From Selenomonadaceae bacterium (lineage in GTDB: Bacteria; Bacillota; Negativicutes; Selenomonadales; Selenomonadaceae), in assembly GCA_017484005.1 (NCBI GenBank), contig JAFUTY010000054.1:26222-90221 (forward strand): a stretch of DNA of 64,000 nt. Reading direction: 5' to 3'. The notes below the pieces were generated by a model. That model was not told the origin of the DNA, did not search any database, and saw only the letters and a program-made list of their open reading frames with translations. A program made the translations under genes and the position numbers. Below, piece after piece: positions 8,144 to 16,748 of the stretch (positions within the stretch are counted from its first letter, which is position 1; every line of letters begins with the position of its first letter).

Positions 8144-10045
8144 ATGAAAACTTCAAACATGGCGGATTATGATATTTATCTCTTCCATCAAGGAACAAAT
8201 TTCCATGCGTATGAGATGCTCGGCGCGCATTTCATTGAGCAGGAGGGTAAACAGGGAGTCAGATTTGCAGTTTGGGCACCGAATGCAAAATCGATCTCCG
8301 TTGTCGGCGATTTCAATGGATGGGATACTCGCGTCAACACAATGATTCGTCAAAATGATGGCGAGATCTGGGTCACATTCATCGAGGGATTGAAGGTCGG
8401 CGAAATCTACAAATATGCGATCGAACCTCAGTGGGGCGGTCCTCACATCATGAAGGCTGATCCATATGGATTCTATGCAGAGAAAAAACCGAACACTGCA
8501 AGCCGTCTCTACAAACTCGAGGATTATGAATGGAAAGATCAAGAGTGGGAAGAGGAGAAAAAGCGTGGAACTTCATACACGAAGCCGATGCTGATTTATG
8601 AAGTTCATGCGGGATCTTGGCGCCGCACTCTCGATGGCGAATATCTTTCCTATCGCGATTTGGCGGATCAATTGATCAAATACGTCAAAGAAATGAATTA
8701 CACTCACATCGAATTCATGCCTTTGACGGAGCATCCATTCGATGGATCTTGGGGATATCAGACGACTGGTTATTATGCAGTGACTTCGCGTTATGGCGAA
8801 CCGAATGATTTCCGTTATTTCATCGAGCAGGCTCATAAAAATGGAATCGGCGTCATCATGGACTGGGTGCCGGGACATTTCTGCAAAGATAATCAAGGAC
8901 TTCGTGAATTCGACGGCAAAAATCTCTATGAATCTGACAATCCACAGCTTTCTGACAATAAAGGTTGGGGAACAATCAACTTCGATTATGGTCGCACTGA
9001 AGTTCAATCATTCTTGATTTCCAACGCGCTGTTCTGGTTCGAGGAATATCACATCGACGGTTTGAGAATTGACGGCGTTGCGAATATGCTCTATCTCAAC
9101 TTCGGACGTGAAGATGGTGAGTGGACTCCGAATAAATATGGCGATACTGGAAACCTCGAAGCAATGGATTTCATCAAAAAACTCAATGAAACGATCTTCA
9201 AATATCATCCGCAGGCTCTCATGATCGCGGAAGAATCAACTGCATGGCCTTTGATTTCGAAACCAGTTTACATGGGCGGCATGGGATTCAATTACAAATG
9301 GAACATGGGCTGGATGAATGACATGCTCAAATACACGAGCCTTGATCCAATCTATCGCAAATGGAATCATGACAAAGTCACATTCTCCTTCATGTATGCA
9401 TTCAGCGAGAATTTCGTCCTCCCGCTTTCTCATGACGAAGTTGTCCATGGAAAATGCTCGCTCATCAGCAAAATGCCTGGCGATTATTGGCAGAAATTCG
9501 CAGGACTTCGCACATTCTTCGGCTATTGGATGGCTCATCCAGGCAAAAAATTGCTCTTCATGGGCGGCGAATTCGGGCAATTCATCGAATGGAATGAAAA
9601 TGACTCGCTTGATTGGCATCTCGTGCAGCAATATGACATGCATACAAAGATGGAAGCATATTCCAAAGCTCTCAACAAATTCTACGTCGATCACAAAGCG
9701 TTCTGGGAAGTCGATTTCGATTGGAATGGATTCCAGTGGATTGACTGCAATGATAACGTCGATTCGATCGTTTCATTCATTCGCAAGGCACAGGATTCCG
9801 AGGATTACATCATCGCAGTCTGCAATTTCACGCCGGAAGTTCGTCACGATTATCGAATTGGCGTTCCGAACAAAGGCGCGTATGTTGAGATCTTCAATTC
9901 CGATGCTGTTGAATTCGGCGGTAGCGGCGTTCTCAACGAAGGAGATCTCCCGACCGAGGATTATGGCTGGCATGGATTCGAGCAGTCGATTCGATTCACT
10001 GTCCCGCCACTCGCAACTTGCTATTTCGTGCTGAAGAAAAAATAA
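8144..10045 (+). CDS. glgB: 1,4-alpha-glucan branching enzyme
   Basis: GlgB cuts alpha-1,4 chains and re-attaches them by alpha-1,6 bonds. The protein is 633 residues: a CBM48 domain at about 25-130 (GVRFAVWAPNAKSISVVGDFNGWD), then a GH13 (alpha/beta)8 barrel, then an all-beta C-terminal domain. Catalytic residues visible are the Asp in DGLRIDGVAN, the Glu in MIAEESTAWP and the Asp in LSHDEVVHG. The ATG at 8144 has only a weak site (GCGGAAAA); the strong AAAGGGG at 8102-8108 is about 36 bases away, and a stop codon in frame at 8129 rules out an upstream extension. The second in-frame ATG is at 8159. Confidence 0.95.
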   Translation: MKTSNMADYDIYLFHQGTNFHAYEMLGAHFIEQEGKQGVRFAVWAPNAKSISVVGDFNGWDTRVNTMIRQNDGEIWVTFIEGLKVGEIYKYAIEPQWGGPHIMKADPYGFYAEKKPNTASRLYKLEDYEWKDQEWEEEKKRGTSYTKPMLIYEVHAGSWRRTLDGEYLSYRDLADQLIKYVKEMNYTHIEFMPLTEHPFDGSWGYQTTGYYAVTSRYGEPNDFRYFIEQAHKNGIGVIMDWVPGHFCKDNQGLREFDGKNLYESDNPQLSDNKGWGTINFDYGRTEVQSFLISNALFWFEEYHIDGLRIDGVANMLYLNFGREDGEWTPNKYGDTGNLEAMDFIKKLNETIFKYHPQALMIAEESTAWPLISKPVYMGGMGFNYKWNMGWMNDMLKYTSLDPIYRKWNHDKVTFSFMYAFSENFVLPLSHDEVVHGKCSLISKMPGDYWQKFAGLRTFFGYWMAHPGKKLLFMGGEFGQFIEWNENDSLDWHLVQQYDMHTKMEAYSKALNKFYVDHKAFWEVDFDWNGFQWIDCNDNVDSIVSFIRKAQDSEDYIIAVCNFTPEVRHDYRIGVPNKGAYVEIFNSDAVEFGGSGVLNEGDLPTEDYGWHGFEQSIRFTVPPLATCYFVLKKK

Positions 10046-10074
10046 TTCCGCTCGATTTTTCACAAAATATCTGC

Positions 10075-10123
10075 AAACATGTCTCTCGTGTGAAACTGCA
10101 TGAGAGGCATGTTTCGAATTTTT
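10075..10123 (+). terminator. Hairpin with T-run between glgB and glgA
   Basis: AAACATG...CTCTC pairs with GAGAG.CATGTTT (10075-10114), followed by CGAATTTTT. It is a likely partial terminator; glgA's ribosome site follows within ten bases. Confidence 0.65.
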
Positions 10124-10143
10124 GATTAGGAGGAAAGGATTTT

Positions 10144-11583
10144 ATGAAGGTTCTATATGTCGCCTCTGAAGCGATTCCGTTCGTAAAAACTGGCGGGCTT
10201 GCAGATGTCGCGGGCACACTTCCAAAAGCTCTCGTTCAAGAGGGAGTCGATTGCCGAGTTGTTCTTCCAAAATATGGCGCGATCAAAGAAGAAATTCGCA
10301 ATCAAATGAAACATATTTACGACGGTGCGATCAATGTTTCGTGGAGATCCAAATTCGTCGGCGTCGATGAGTATGAACTCGATGGAGTCAAATATTATTT
10401 CATCGACAACGAGGAATATTTCTATCGCGAAGGCTTTTATGGTTATGATGATGACGCTGAGAGATTTTCATTCTTCTGCCGCGCGGTGCTGAATCTTCTG
10501 CCGGCGATTGATTTCTTCCCAGATGTTATCAACGCGAATGACTGGCATGCTGCGCTCGTCCCAGTGTTCCTGAAGCTCGAGCATATGGGCGATGATCGTT
10601 ATTCCAGAATCAAAACGATGCTCACGATTCACAATCTGAAGTATCAAGGAGTTTTTGGGAAAAATGTCATGGGCGATGTCCTTGGTCTCGATTGGAAATA
10701 TTTCAACAACGGCGATCTCGAATTCTATGACGCAGTGAATTTCATGAAGGGCGGAATCATTTATTCTGATTATGTTTCCACCGTCTCGAAAACTTATGCG
10801 CAGGAGATTCAGTATGAATATTTCGGCGAGCATCTCGATGGACTGCTCAGATCCCGCCGCGATACTCTCTTTGGAATTGTCAACGGAATCAGTTATGATC
10901 AATACAATCCGGAGACAGACAAAAATCTCTTTGTGAATTACAATTCGTCGAATTCATATGAGCGCAAATGTGATAACAAAGTCAAACTGCAGGAGCTCCT
11001 TGGACTTCCGCAGGCAAGAAAGACGCCAATGGTTTCGATGGTCACTCGTCTCGTCGCAGCGAAAGGCATGGATCTCGTCGTGCGCATGATGGATGAATTG
11101 CTCCAGCATGAAGATTTCCAATTCGTCATTCTCGGAACGGGCGACAAAGTTTATGAGGATTGGTTCAAAGGTTTGCAGTGGAGATTCCCGAGCAAAGTTT
11201 CATCGAATATTCGTTTTGATTACACACTCGCACAGAGAATTTATGCATCGTCTGATATCTTCCTTATGCCGTCGAATTATGAACCTTGCGGAATTGGTCA
11301 GCTCATTGCACTTCGTTATGGCGCGATTCCAGTTGTCCGTGAGACTGGCGGTTTGAAAGATACAGTTCAGCAGTATGACAAATATTCGAACACTGGAAAC
11401 GGATTTGTCTTCTCGAATTACAACGCGCATGAAATGATGTATGCATTGAAACGTGCGCTGTCGAATTATGGCAATTACGAGATCTGGTCGAAGATCGAGA
11501 AAAATGCAATGGAAGCGGATTATTCATGGAAAGAATCTGCACGCGAATATAAAGAGCTCTATCAACGTTTGATCGGCGGTTAA
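10144..11583 (+). CDS. glgA: Glycogen (ADP-glucose) synthase
   Basis: GlgA adds glucose from ADP-glucose to the growing alpha-1,4 chain (GT5, GT-B fold). It has 479 residues, the usual length. The ADP-glucose binding Lys lies in KTGGLADVAGTLPKAL at residue 15 onward; the C-terminal domain has MVTRLVAAKGMDLV and PSNYEPCGIGQLIALRYG, with the catalytic-site Glu, then VRETGGLKDTV. The ATG follows AGGAGGAAAGG. It is the last gene of the glycogen cluster and is closed by a strong terminator. Confidence 0.97.
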   Translation: MKVLYVASEAIPFVKTGGLADVAGTLPKALVQEGVDCRVVLPKYGAIKEEIRNQMKHIYDGAINVSWRSKFVGVDEYELDGVKYYFIDNEEYFYREGFYGYDDDAERFSFFCRAVLNLLPAIDFFPDVINANDWHAALVPVFLKLEHMGDDRYSRIKTMLTIHNLKYQGVFGKNVMGDVLGLDWKYFNNGDLEFYDAVNFMKGGIIYSDYVSTVSKTYAQEIQYEYFGEHLDGLLRSRRDTLFGIVNGISYDQYNPETDKNLFVNYNSSNSYERKCDNKVKLQELLGLPQARKTPMVSMVTRLVAAKGMDLVVRMMDELLQHEDFQFVILGTGDKVYEDWFKGLQWRFPSKVSSNIRFDYTLAQRIYASSDIFLMPSNYEPCGIGQLIALRYGAIPVVRETGGLKDTVQQYDKYSNTGNGFVFSNYNAHEMMYALKRALSNYGNYEIWSKIEKNAMEADYSWKESAREYKELYQRLIGG

Positions 11584-11617
11584 TCGATTTTCAAAATTTG
11601 ATTCACAAATAAAAAAG

Positions 11618-11658
11618 AGATCCCTCGATTTCCAAACGGAAGTCGGGGGATCTTTTTT
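11618..11658 (+). terminator. Rho-independent terminator of the glg cluster
   Basis: A 16-bp stem starting AGATCCC (11618) and ending GGGGATCT (11653) with a four-base loop, followed by six T. The A-run on the left side could also let it work on the other strand. Confidence 0.92.
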
Positions 11659-11705
11659 CATTTCCGTTGTAAAATATAGAAAAAATTTTTTCGAGGAGTG
11701 ATTCG

Positions 11706-13226
11706 ATGCCAAATTTAAATTTCGTTGGAAAATCGAAAGTTGTGAATCATCATCGCGAGATTTCATTCAGATTTTTAGAAAAGAAATATGGATCGAGTGA
11801 GAACATGATCATTCATGGCGATAATCTTCTAGCACTTCGATCATTACTTGCAACACATCGCGGAAAGATCAAATGTATCTACATCGATCCGCCATATAAC
11901 ACTGGAAACGAAGGATGGATCTATAACGATAATGTAAATGATCCAGAAATCAAAACATGGATCGGAAAAGTTGTTGGCGATGAAGAGACAGATTTGAATC
12001 GTCATGATAAATGGTTATGCATGATGTATCCTCGACTTCGATTGTTGCATGAATTGTTGAGTGATGATGGTGTGATTTTTATCTCGATCGATGATAATGA
12101 GCAAGCGAATCTCAAATTGATCTGCGATGAAATTTTTGGAAGGATCAATTTTGTCGGAGCGATTCCATGGAGAAAAAGAGTTTCAAAATCTGATGTGCCT
12201 CATGGAATCTCTCAAGATTTCGAATATGTAATGTGTTATGCGAAAAAAGATTTTCAAGCAGGCAGAAGAATCGATCGAAAATATTTTGAATCGGAAGATT
12301 TTCCTGGAAGACCATGGCGCACTGCAACTCTAACAAAGCAGACAACTGCTGCTGAACGTCCGAACAGTTTTTTTTCATTGATCAATCCAAAAAATGGTGA
12401 TGAATATCCGGCAAATCCAAATCGAACTTGGTGTATCACGAAAGAAACATTTCAACAATATTACGATCAAGACAAGATCATTTTTCCAGGCGATTATGAC
12501 TTTCTCAAAATCTCGAAACCTGTCATGCGATATTGGAAATCTGACGACGAAAAAAAAGCTGGTATCAATTTTGGATTGACTGCCGCGAGCACATATTTAC
12601 CTCCGGAAGTTGGAATGACTCAAAACGGAACGAAAGAGATCATGGAAATTTTTGGAGAGAAAGCATTCAATTTTCCAAAGCCCTCGACATTGATTCGACA
12701 TCTGATCGGAATTGCGACGATCACTTCGCCCAATTCAATAATTCTCGATGCATTTGCAGGATCTGGAACGACTGGGCAAGCTGTTGTTGAATTGAATCGA
12801 GAGGATCAAGGATCGAGAAAATTCATTTTGATCGAATCCATGGATTATTGTGAATCGATAACAGCTGAAAGAGTTCGTCGAGTTGGTGGAGATTTTTCAT
12901 TTTATGAATTAGGAGATCCAATTTTCATCGAGGATCAATTGAATCCAGATCTATCGAGAGATCAATTCCGTCGATATTTATTTTATTCGGAAACAAAAAA
13001 AGAGATCCCACCAATGAATCCCGATGAATCAACTCTTCTCGGAATTCATGATGGAATCGCTTATCATTTGTTCGATTCAGTTTTGGATTTTAACTCGCTG
13101 AATCAGATCAAAACAAGATCGAATGGATATGTAATTTTTGCGGAATCATGCATAATATCTCAAGAAACGCGCGATCAATTCAAAATCTACTTCAGAAAAA
13201 TTCCGCGCGATATTCGAAAAATTTGA
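11706..13226 (+). CDS. Site-specific adenine DNA methyltransferase (Mod-like), no restriction partner
   Basis: This 506-residue protein is a beta-class amino-methyltransferase: the catalytic motif DPPYNTGNEGW comes first (about residue 60) and the SAM motif LDAFAGSGTTGQAVVELN later (about 350). It resembles Mod subunits of type III systems, with the C-terminal end KIYFRKIPRDIRKI intact. The start is ATG 11706 after GAGGAG. No Res helicase/nuclease lies on either side: glgA ends 120 bases upstream with its own terminator and the next gene is convergent. It is therefore either an orphan methyltransferase or the survivor of a type III system. A run of eight T lies at about 12367-12374 inside the gene. 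Confidence 0.88.
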   Translation: MPNLNFVGKSKVVNHHREISFRFLEKKYGSSENMIIHGDNLLALRSLLATHRGKIKCIYIDPPYNTGNEGWIYNDNVNDPEIKTWIGKVVGDEETDLNRHDKWLCMMYPRLRLLHELLSDDGVIFISIDDNEQANLKLICDEIFGRINFVGAIPWRKRVSKSDVPHGISQDFEYVMCYAKKDFQAGRRIDRKYFESEDFPGRPWRTATLTKQTTAAERPNSFFSLINPKNGDEYPANPNRTWCITKETFQQYYDQDKIIFPGDYDFLKISKPVMRYWKSDDEKKAGINFGLTAASTYLPPEVGMTQNGTKEIMEIFGEKAFNFPKPSTLIRHLIGIATITSPNSIILDAFAGSGTTGQAVVELNREDQGSRKFILIESMDYCESITAERVRRVGGDFSFYELGDPIFIEDQLNPDLSRDQFRRYLFYSETKKEIPPMNPDESTLLGIHDGIAYHLFDSVLDFNSLNQIKTRSNGYVIFAESCIISQETRDQFKIYFRKIPRDIRKI

Positions 13227-13233
13227 TCAAAAA

Positions 13234-13271
13234 ACTCCCGACAGATCAAAAATCTATCGGGAGTCTTTTTT
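13234..13271. terminator. Bidirectional terminator between convergent genes
   Basis: ACTCCCGA.AGAT pairs with ATCT.TCGGGAGT around a short A-rich loop, flanked by A-runs and T-runs, so it can serve the methyltransferase (plus) and the cupin gene (minus), whose stop overlaps it. Confidence 0.85.
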
Positions 13272-13758
13272 ATAGTGTCGTCAATGTGAATTCGATTGGA
13301 TCTTCCAAAAAATATTTTCCGAATCGCGCCGGAATGAAAATCACATCGTCAGTTTCAATCGGCAATTTCTCGATCTTCTTTTCGAAAAGACATCGATCGC
13401 TGTTTTGATCTCCATCACATTTTTGAACCATATGCTCAAAACTCAAATTCGTTTCGCCATCGAGAATTTTGATCAAATGAAAACTCTCGGCATTCGATGA
13501 AAGATCAACTCTTCCAGTTGTATCGAAATGCATGATTGTAAAATTTTCGCTCGATAGAATCTCGACTTTCGCGTTAGGAATGAAATTCAAAATTGCGATT
13601 GGATTTGTTTCGAGATCGATCTCCGGAATTTTTAATTCAGATTCAGATTTCGATTTTTTTCCGAGAATCTTTTGTAAATCTAAATCTCGAAGATTTTTTC
13701 CTGATGATTCGCCATTCAAAATTTGAAATTCCGAATCAATTTTCATTGGATATTTCAT
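13270..13758 (-). CDS. Cupin protein resembling the C-terminal domain of mannose-6-phosphate isomerase
   Basis: This protein has 162 residues. The C-terminal 100 residues look like the last cupin domain of class I ManA: VEILSSENFTIMHFDTTG, SFHLIKILDGETNL and VIFIPARFGKYFLEDPIEFTLTTL. The N-terminal metal-binding catalytic domain of a real isomerase (normally about 200 residues or more) is absent, so isomerase activity is doubtful. The ATG overlaps the stop of the transketolase C-subunit by four bases (ATGA), implying translational coupling. It could be a gene remnant, a sugar-binding regulator or an accessory protein; the sequence does not decide. Confidence 0.6.
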   Translation of the reverse strand: MKYPMKIDSEFQILNGESSGKNLRDLDLQKILGKKSKSESELKIPEIDLETNPIAILNFIPNAKVEILSSENFTIMHFDTTGRVDLSSNAESFHLIKILDGETNLSFEHMVQKCDGDQNSDRCLFEKKIEKLPIETDDVIFIPARFGKYFLEDPIEFTLTTL

Positions 13759-14693
13759 GCCAAAAGTCTCCGAGCCTGTTCAGCGATATTTTCAATCGTG
13801 ATTCCATTCTTCGCCAACAGTCTTTCATACGGCGCAGATTCTCCAAATCGATCTGGAATTCCGATTCGCTTAACTTTTCCGCGGCCGAGTTCAGCGACAA
13901 CTTCACAAACTGCAGTTCCCAAGCCGTTGATAATGTTGTGATCTTCCACCGTGACAATTTTGCCGATTTCGTCAATCGCGCGAATTACTGCATCAACATC
14001 GAGCGGCTTAATCGTATGCATATCAAGAAGTCGAGCTTTGATTCCTTCGCGAGCCAATTCATCGGCGGCTTTCAATGCAATTCGAACGGTGTCGCCATTC
14101 GCGATAATCGCAACATCGTTTCCATCGCGGAGTTGAATCGATTTTCCAATCTCGAAAGTCTGCTTTTCATCGTAAATCACATCGATAGCGTCGCGAGTGA
14201 ATCGAAGGAAAACTGGTCCATCGAATTCCGCCGCAGCTCTGACTAATCGACGCGCCGACCAATAATCCGCAGGCATTATCACTGTCATATTTGGAATCGT
14301 TCGAAGAACTCCCATATCTTCGACGGCTTGGTGAGATGCTCCATCACTTGCAGGAGTCAAGCCGCCGTGAGATCCTGCGAATTTCACGTTGAGTCGAGGA
14401 TAACAGACTTCCTGGCGAATCATTTCGAGCATTCGAGTTGATTCGAAAATTGCATAAGTCGCGACGAATGGAATTTTTCCGCATGTTGCAAGTCCTGCCG
14501 CGATTCCAGCTGCATTTTGCTCCGCGATTCCTACATTAATATGCTGTTTCGGAAACGTTTTGGAAAATTCAGTTGTCTTGCATGATTTTCCCAAATCTGC
14601 ATCGATTACGTAGATATTTGGATTCTCTTTGCCAAGCTCGATAATCTCTTCGGCAAATCCCATGCGCGTTGCGATTTTTTCAACGTCACTCAT
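13755..14693 (-). CDS. Transketolase, C-terminal subunit
   Basis: This subunit of 312 residues carries the pyrimidine-binding and C-terminal domains of a split transketolase. The catalytic Glu is in VGIAEQNAAGIAAGLA, followed by FVATYAIFESTRMLE; the second domain has TVEDHNIINGLGTAVCEVVAE. The ATG at 14693 follows GGAGGCTGATG and overlaps the stop of the N-terminal subunit by four bases, so the two halves should be made in equal amounts. With the other half it interconverts pentose-phosphate and glycolytic sugars using thiamine diphosphate. Confidence 0.93.
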   Translation of the reverse strand: MSDVEKIATRMGFAEEIIELGKENPNIYVIDADLGKSCKTTEFSKTFPKQHINVGIAEQNAAGIAAGLATCGKIPFVATYAIFESTRMLEMIRQEVCYPRLNVKFAGSHGGLTPASDGASHQAVEDMGVLRTIPNMTVIMPADYWSARRLVRAAAEFDGPVFLRFTRDAIDVIYDEKQTFEIGKSIQLRDGNDVAIIANGDTVRIALKAADELAREGIKARLLDMHTIKPLDVDAVIRAIDEIGKIVTVEDHNIINGLGTAVCEVVAELGRGKVKRIGIPDRFGESAPYERLLAKNGITIENIAEQARRLLA

Positions 14694-15559
14694 TGTTCAT
14701 CAGCCTCCAACGCCAAGATTTCATCGATTGAATCGAGCTCTTGAATCGCTTCTTCAAATTCATCCTGCTTCGGTGCGATTCCATGCCAGCCGCCGATGTT
14801 TTCCATGAATTCGACGCCGCGCCCTTTGATTGTCTGTCCGACGATACATTTTGGACGATGCGATTTTCTCCGCAGTCGAACTGTGTCGAGCGTTCTGACA
14901 ATTTGATCCATATTGTGTCCATCGATTTTGTAAACTTCAAAACCGAACGCCTTGAATTTATCACCGAGATCGAGAGTCGGCATGACTTCGTCAGTCGTTC
15001 CATCGATTTGCAAATTGTTATTATCAACAAAGACGACGAGATTATCGAGCTCATATTTATTTGCAGTTTGAGCCGCTTCCCAAATCTCGCCCTCTTGACA
15101 TTCACCATCACCTAGAACTGCGAAAACTCGATAATTTTTTCCATCGCGTTTTCCAGCGATCGCCATTCCAACTGCGCATGCTAATCCCTGCCCGAGAGAT
15201 CCAGTCGGAATATCGATTCCAGGGCAAACCATGCTTGGATGTCCCTGCAAAAATGATCCCTCCTGCCGCAATGTGTGAATCAATTCTTCATCGAAAAATC
15301 CACGTTTTGCGAGCGCAGCATATAACACTGGACAAACATGTCCCTTTGATAAAACGAATCGGTCGCGATCTTCCCATTTTGGATTTTGCGGATCAACTCG
15401 AATTTCGCGGAAATAAACTGCCGCGATATAATCTGCCGCTGACAGACTTCCGCCCGGATGTCCAGATTTCGCTTCGTAGATCATCGTGACGACTTTTTTG
15501 CGCAAATCGTTCGCGATTAATTTGAGCTCGTGAACTGTCGTCCGTTTTTTGAGTTGCAA
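14690..15559 (-). CDS. Transketolase, N-terminal (thiamine diphosphate binding) subunit
   Basis: This subunit is 289 residues. The active-site region YEAKSGHPGGSLSAADYIAAVYF and the cofactor motif GDGECQEGEIWEA...DNNNLQIDG are both present. I place the start at TTG 15559, nine bases after GGAAAGGG; a longer frame running up to 15715 would overlap the divergent gene at 15643 and has an N-terminus unlike the family. It is the first gene of a three-gene leftward operon with the C-terminal subunit and the cupin protein. Confidence 0.93.
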   Translation of the reverse strand: MQLKKRTTVHELKLIANDLRKKVVTMIYEAKSGHPGGSLSAADYIAAVYFREIRVDPQNPKWEDRDRFVLSKGHVCPVLYAALAKRGFFDEELIHTLRQEGSFLQGHPSMVCPGIDIPTGSLGQGLACAVGMAIAGKRDGKNYRVFAVLGDGECQEGEIWEAAQTANKYELDNLVVFVDNNNLQIDGTTDEVMPTLDLGDKFKAFGFEVYKIDGHNMDQIVRTLDTVRLRRKSHRPKCIVGQTIKGRGVEFMENIGGWHGIAPKQDEFEEAIQELDSIDEILALEADEQ

Positions 15560-15642
15560 AATTATCACCCTTTCCAAAGACTTCGAAGGAGATTTCGTCG
15601 CGATTGTTGAAAAACCTTTCAGAATTTTTTTGAGGTGATGGC

Positions 15643-16209
15643 ATGAGAAAATTTTCGCTCGATATTCTGCTTTTCGCAACAATGCTTTATTTGATGTGTT
15701 ATCGATTTGTCCCAAGATTCCCGCATGAATTGCTCGGAACTCTCATCTTGATAATGTTGGGAATTCATATTTATTGGGATCGCAAAGCGTTTCGATGGAA
15801 TTTTTTAAACTCGATTCTGATTTTGACTTTTGCAATTTCAATCGTCTCGGGAATTTTATTGAGTCACGAGCTGTTTCGAGACTTGATCGATGGAGCATTT
15901 CGAAAAAATATACTCGTTCACAAACTTCATTCATCGATTCCATATTTCGCAATGATCTTTTCTGGATTTCATCTCGGAAAAAATTTGTGGTTCAAACTTC
16001 CAATTCCGATCTGCGGAATTTTGATCGCTTCGGGAATTTGGGGATCGATCCAAAACTCTTTACTAAATCATTTGATTTTCGAGAGAGTTCATCATGCTGA
16101 AAGACATCCAGATTTTTCGATTGAGCTTTTTCTCTCGATTCTCACGATGTATTTAATGTTTGTCGCGATTGGATATCTGTGGAAAATTCGAAGGAGGCTG
16201 AGATCATGA
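15643..16209 (+). CDS. DUF4405-type membrane cytochrome-like protein
   Basis: This 188-residue protein is very hydrophobic, with about five membrane helices. Four His residues occur in two helix pairs (FPHELLG, LGIHIYWDRK, LVHKLHSS, SGFHLGKNL), the pattern of b-type di-haem membrane proteins of the DUF4405 group. Two further helices extend its C-terminus. The stop codon overlaps the start of the flavoprotein gene by four bases (ATGA). I infer that it passes electrons between the membrane and the flavoprotein; haem binding is predicted only from the His pattern. Compare the pair at 29184-30286. Confidence 0.75.
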   Translation: MRKFSLDILLFATMLYLMCYRFVPRFPHELLGTLILIMLGIHIYWDRKAFRWNFLNSILILTFAISIVSGILLSHELFRDLIDGAFRKNILVHKLHSSIPYFAMIFSGFHLGKNLWFKLPIPICGILIASGIWGSIQNSLLNHLIFERVHHAERHPDFSIELFLSILTMYLMFVAIGYLWKIRRRLRS

Positions 16210-16742
16210 AAATCGTCGTTATCACAAGCAGTCCACGATCGAAAAAGAAATCAACATCGGAATTTCTCGCGGAAAAATTTATCGAGGGCGCGGAATCGAA
16301 TGGACATGAAATTTTTCGATTCGATGCGGGACACTCCGAGATAAATCCATGCCGTGGATGCGATTATTGCGGAATGGATGGAGACTGCGCTATCAAAGAC
16401 GATATTTCCAAAAATCTCACGGCGAAATTGGTTGAATGTGATTTGATTGTCCTCACGACACCACTCTATTATTTTGGAGTCTCGGCGCAATTGAAAATCG
16501 TGATCGATCGATTTTATGCTCGGACTGGACGAATCAGTGGAAAAAAATCGATTCTCATTGCGACGGCATGGAATTCTGATTCGTGGACAATGCAGGCTCT
16601 TGATCAATATTATCAGACGCTCGTGCGATACATGCGCTGGCAAAATCTCGGCGCGATTTATGCTGTCGGCTGTGGATATCGAGACGCGGTCGAGAGATCA
16701 AAATTTGTAGATCAAGCATTGAAACTCGGCAAATCGATCTAA
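16206..16742 (+). CDS. Flavodoxin-fold NAD(P)H-dependent reductase / iron-sulfur flavoprotein
   Basis: The start is ATG 16206, set by AAGGAGG eight bases before it; the protein has 178 residues and no signal peptide, so it is cytosolic. The FMN phosphate loop is SSPRSKKKST (residues 8-17). A Cys-rich segment NPCRGCDYCGMDGDCAIKDD near residue 50 is typical of the NADPH-dependent FMN reductase/iron-sulfur flavoprotein group, and TTPLYYFGVSAQLKIVIDR is the second flavin loop. It is translationally coupled to the DUF4405 membrane protein. Confidence 0.88.
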   Translation: MKIVVITSSPRSKKKSTSEFLAEKFIEGAESNGHEIFRFDAGHSEINPCRGCDYCGMDGDCAIKDDISKNLTAKLVECDLIVLTTPLYYFGVSAQLKIVIDRFYARTGRISGKKSILIATAWNSDSWTMQALDQYYQTLVRYMRWQNLGAIYAVGCGYRDAVERSKFVDQALKLGKSI

Positions 16743-16748
16743 ATTCGA

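Noticed and set aside
9318..10034. Long 238-codon open frame inside glgB in another frame
   Set aside because: It is on the same strand as glgB, is Ser/Met/Ile-rich, has no ribosome site and is explained by codon bias in glgB.
12367..12374. Run of eight T in the methyltransferase gene as a clear phase-variation tract
   Set aside because: Runs of eight T or A occur several times by chance in AT-rich DNA here (for example about 3170 and 22517), so it is not convincing alone; the poly-G run is far rarer.
13593..14246. 217-codon plus-strand frame opposite the cupin and transketolase genes
   Set aside because: Phe/Ser/Asn-rich product with no motifs, spanning two real genes on the other strand.
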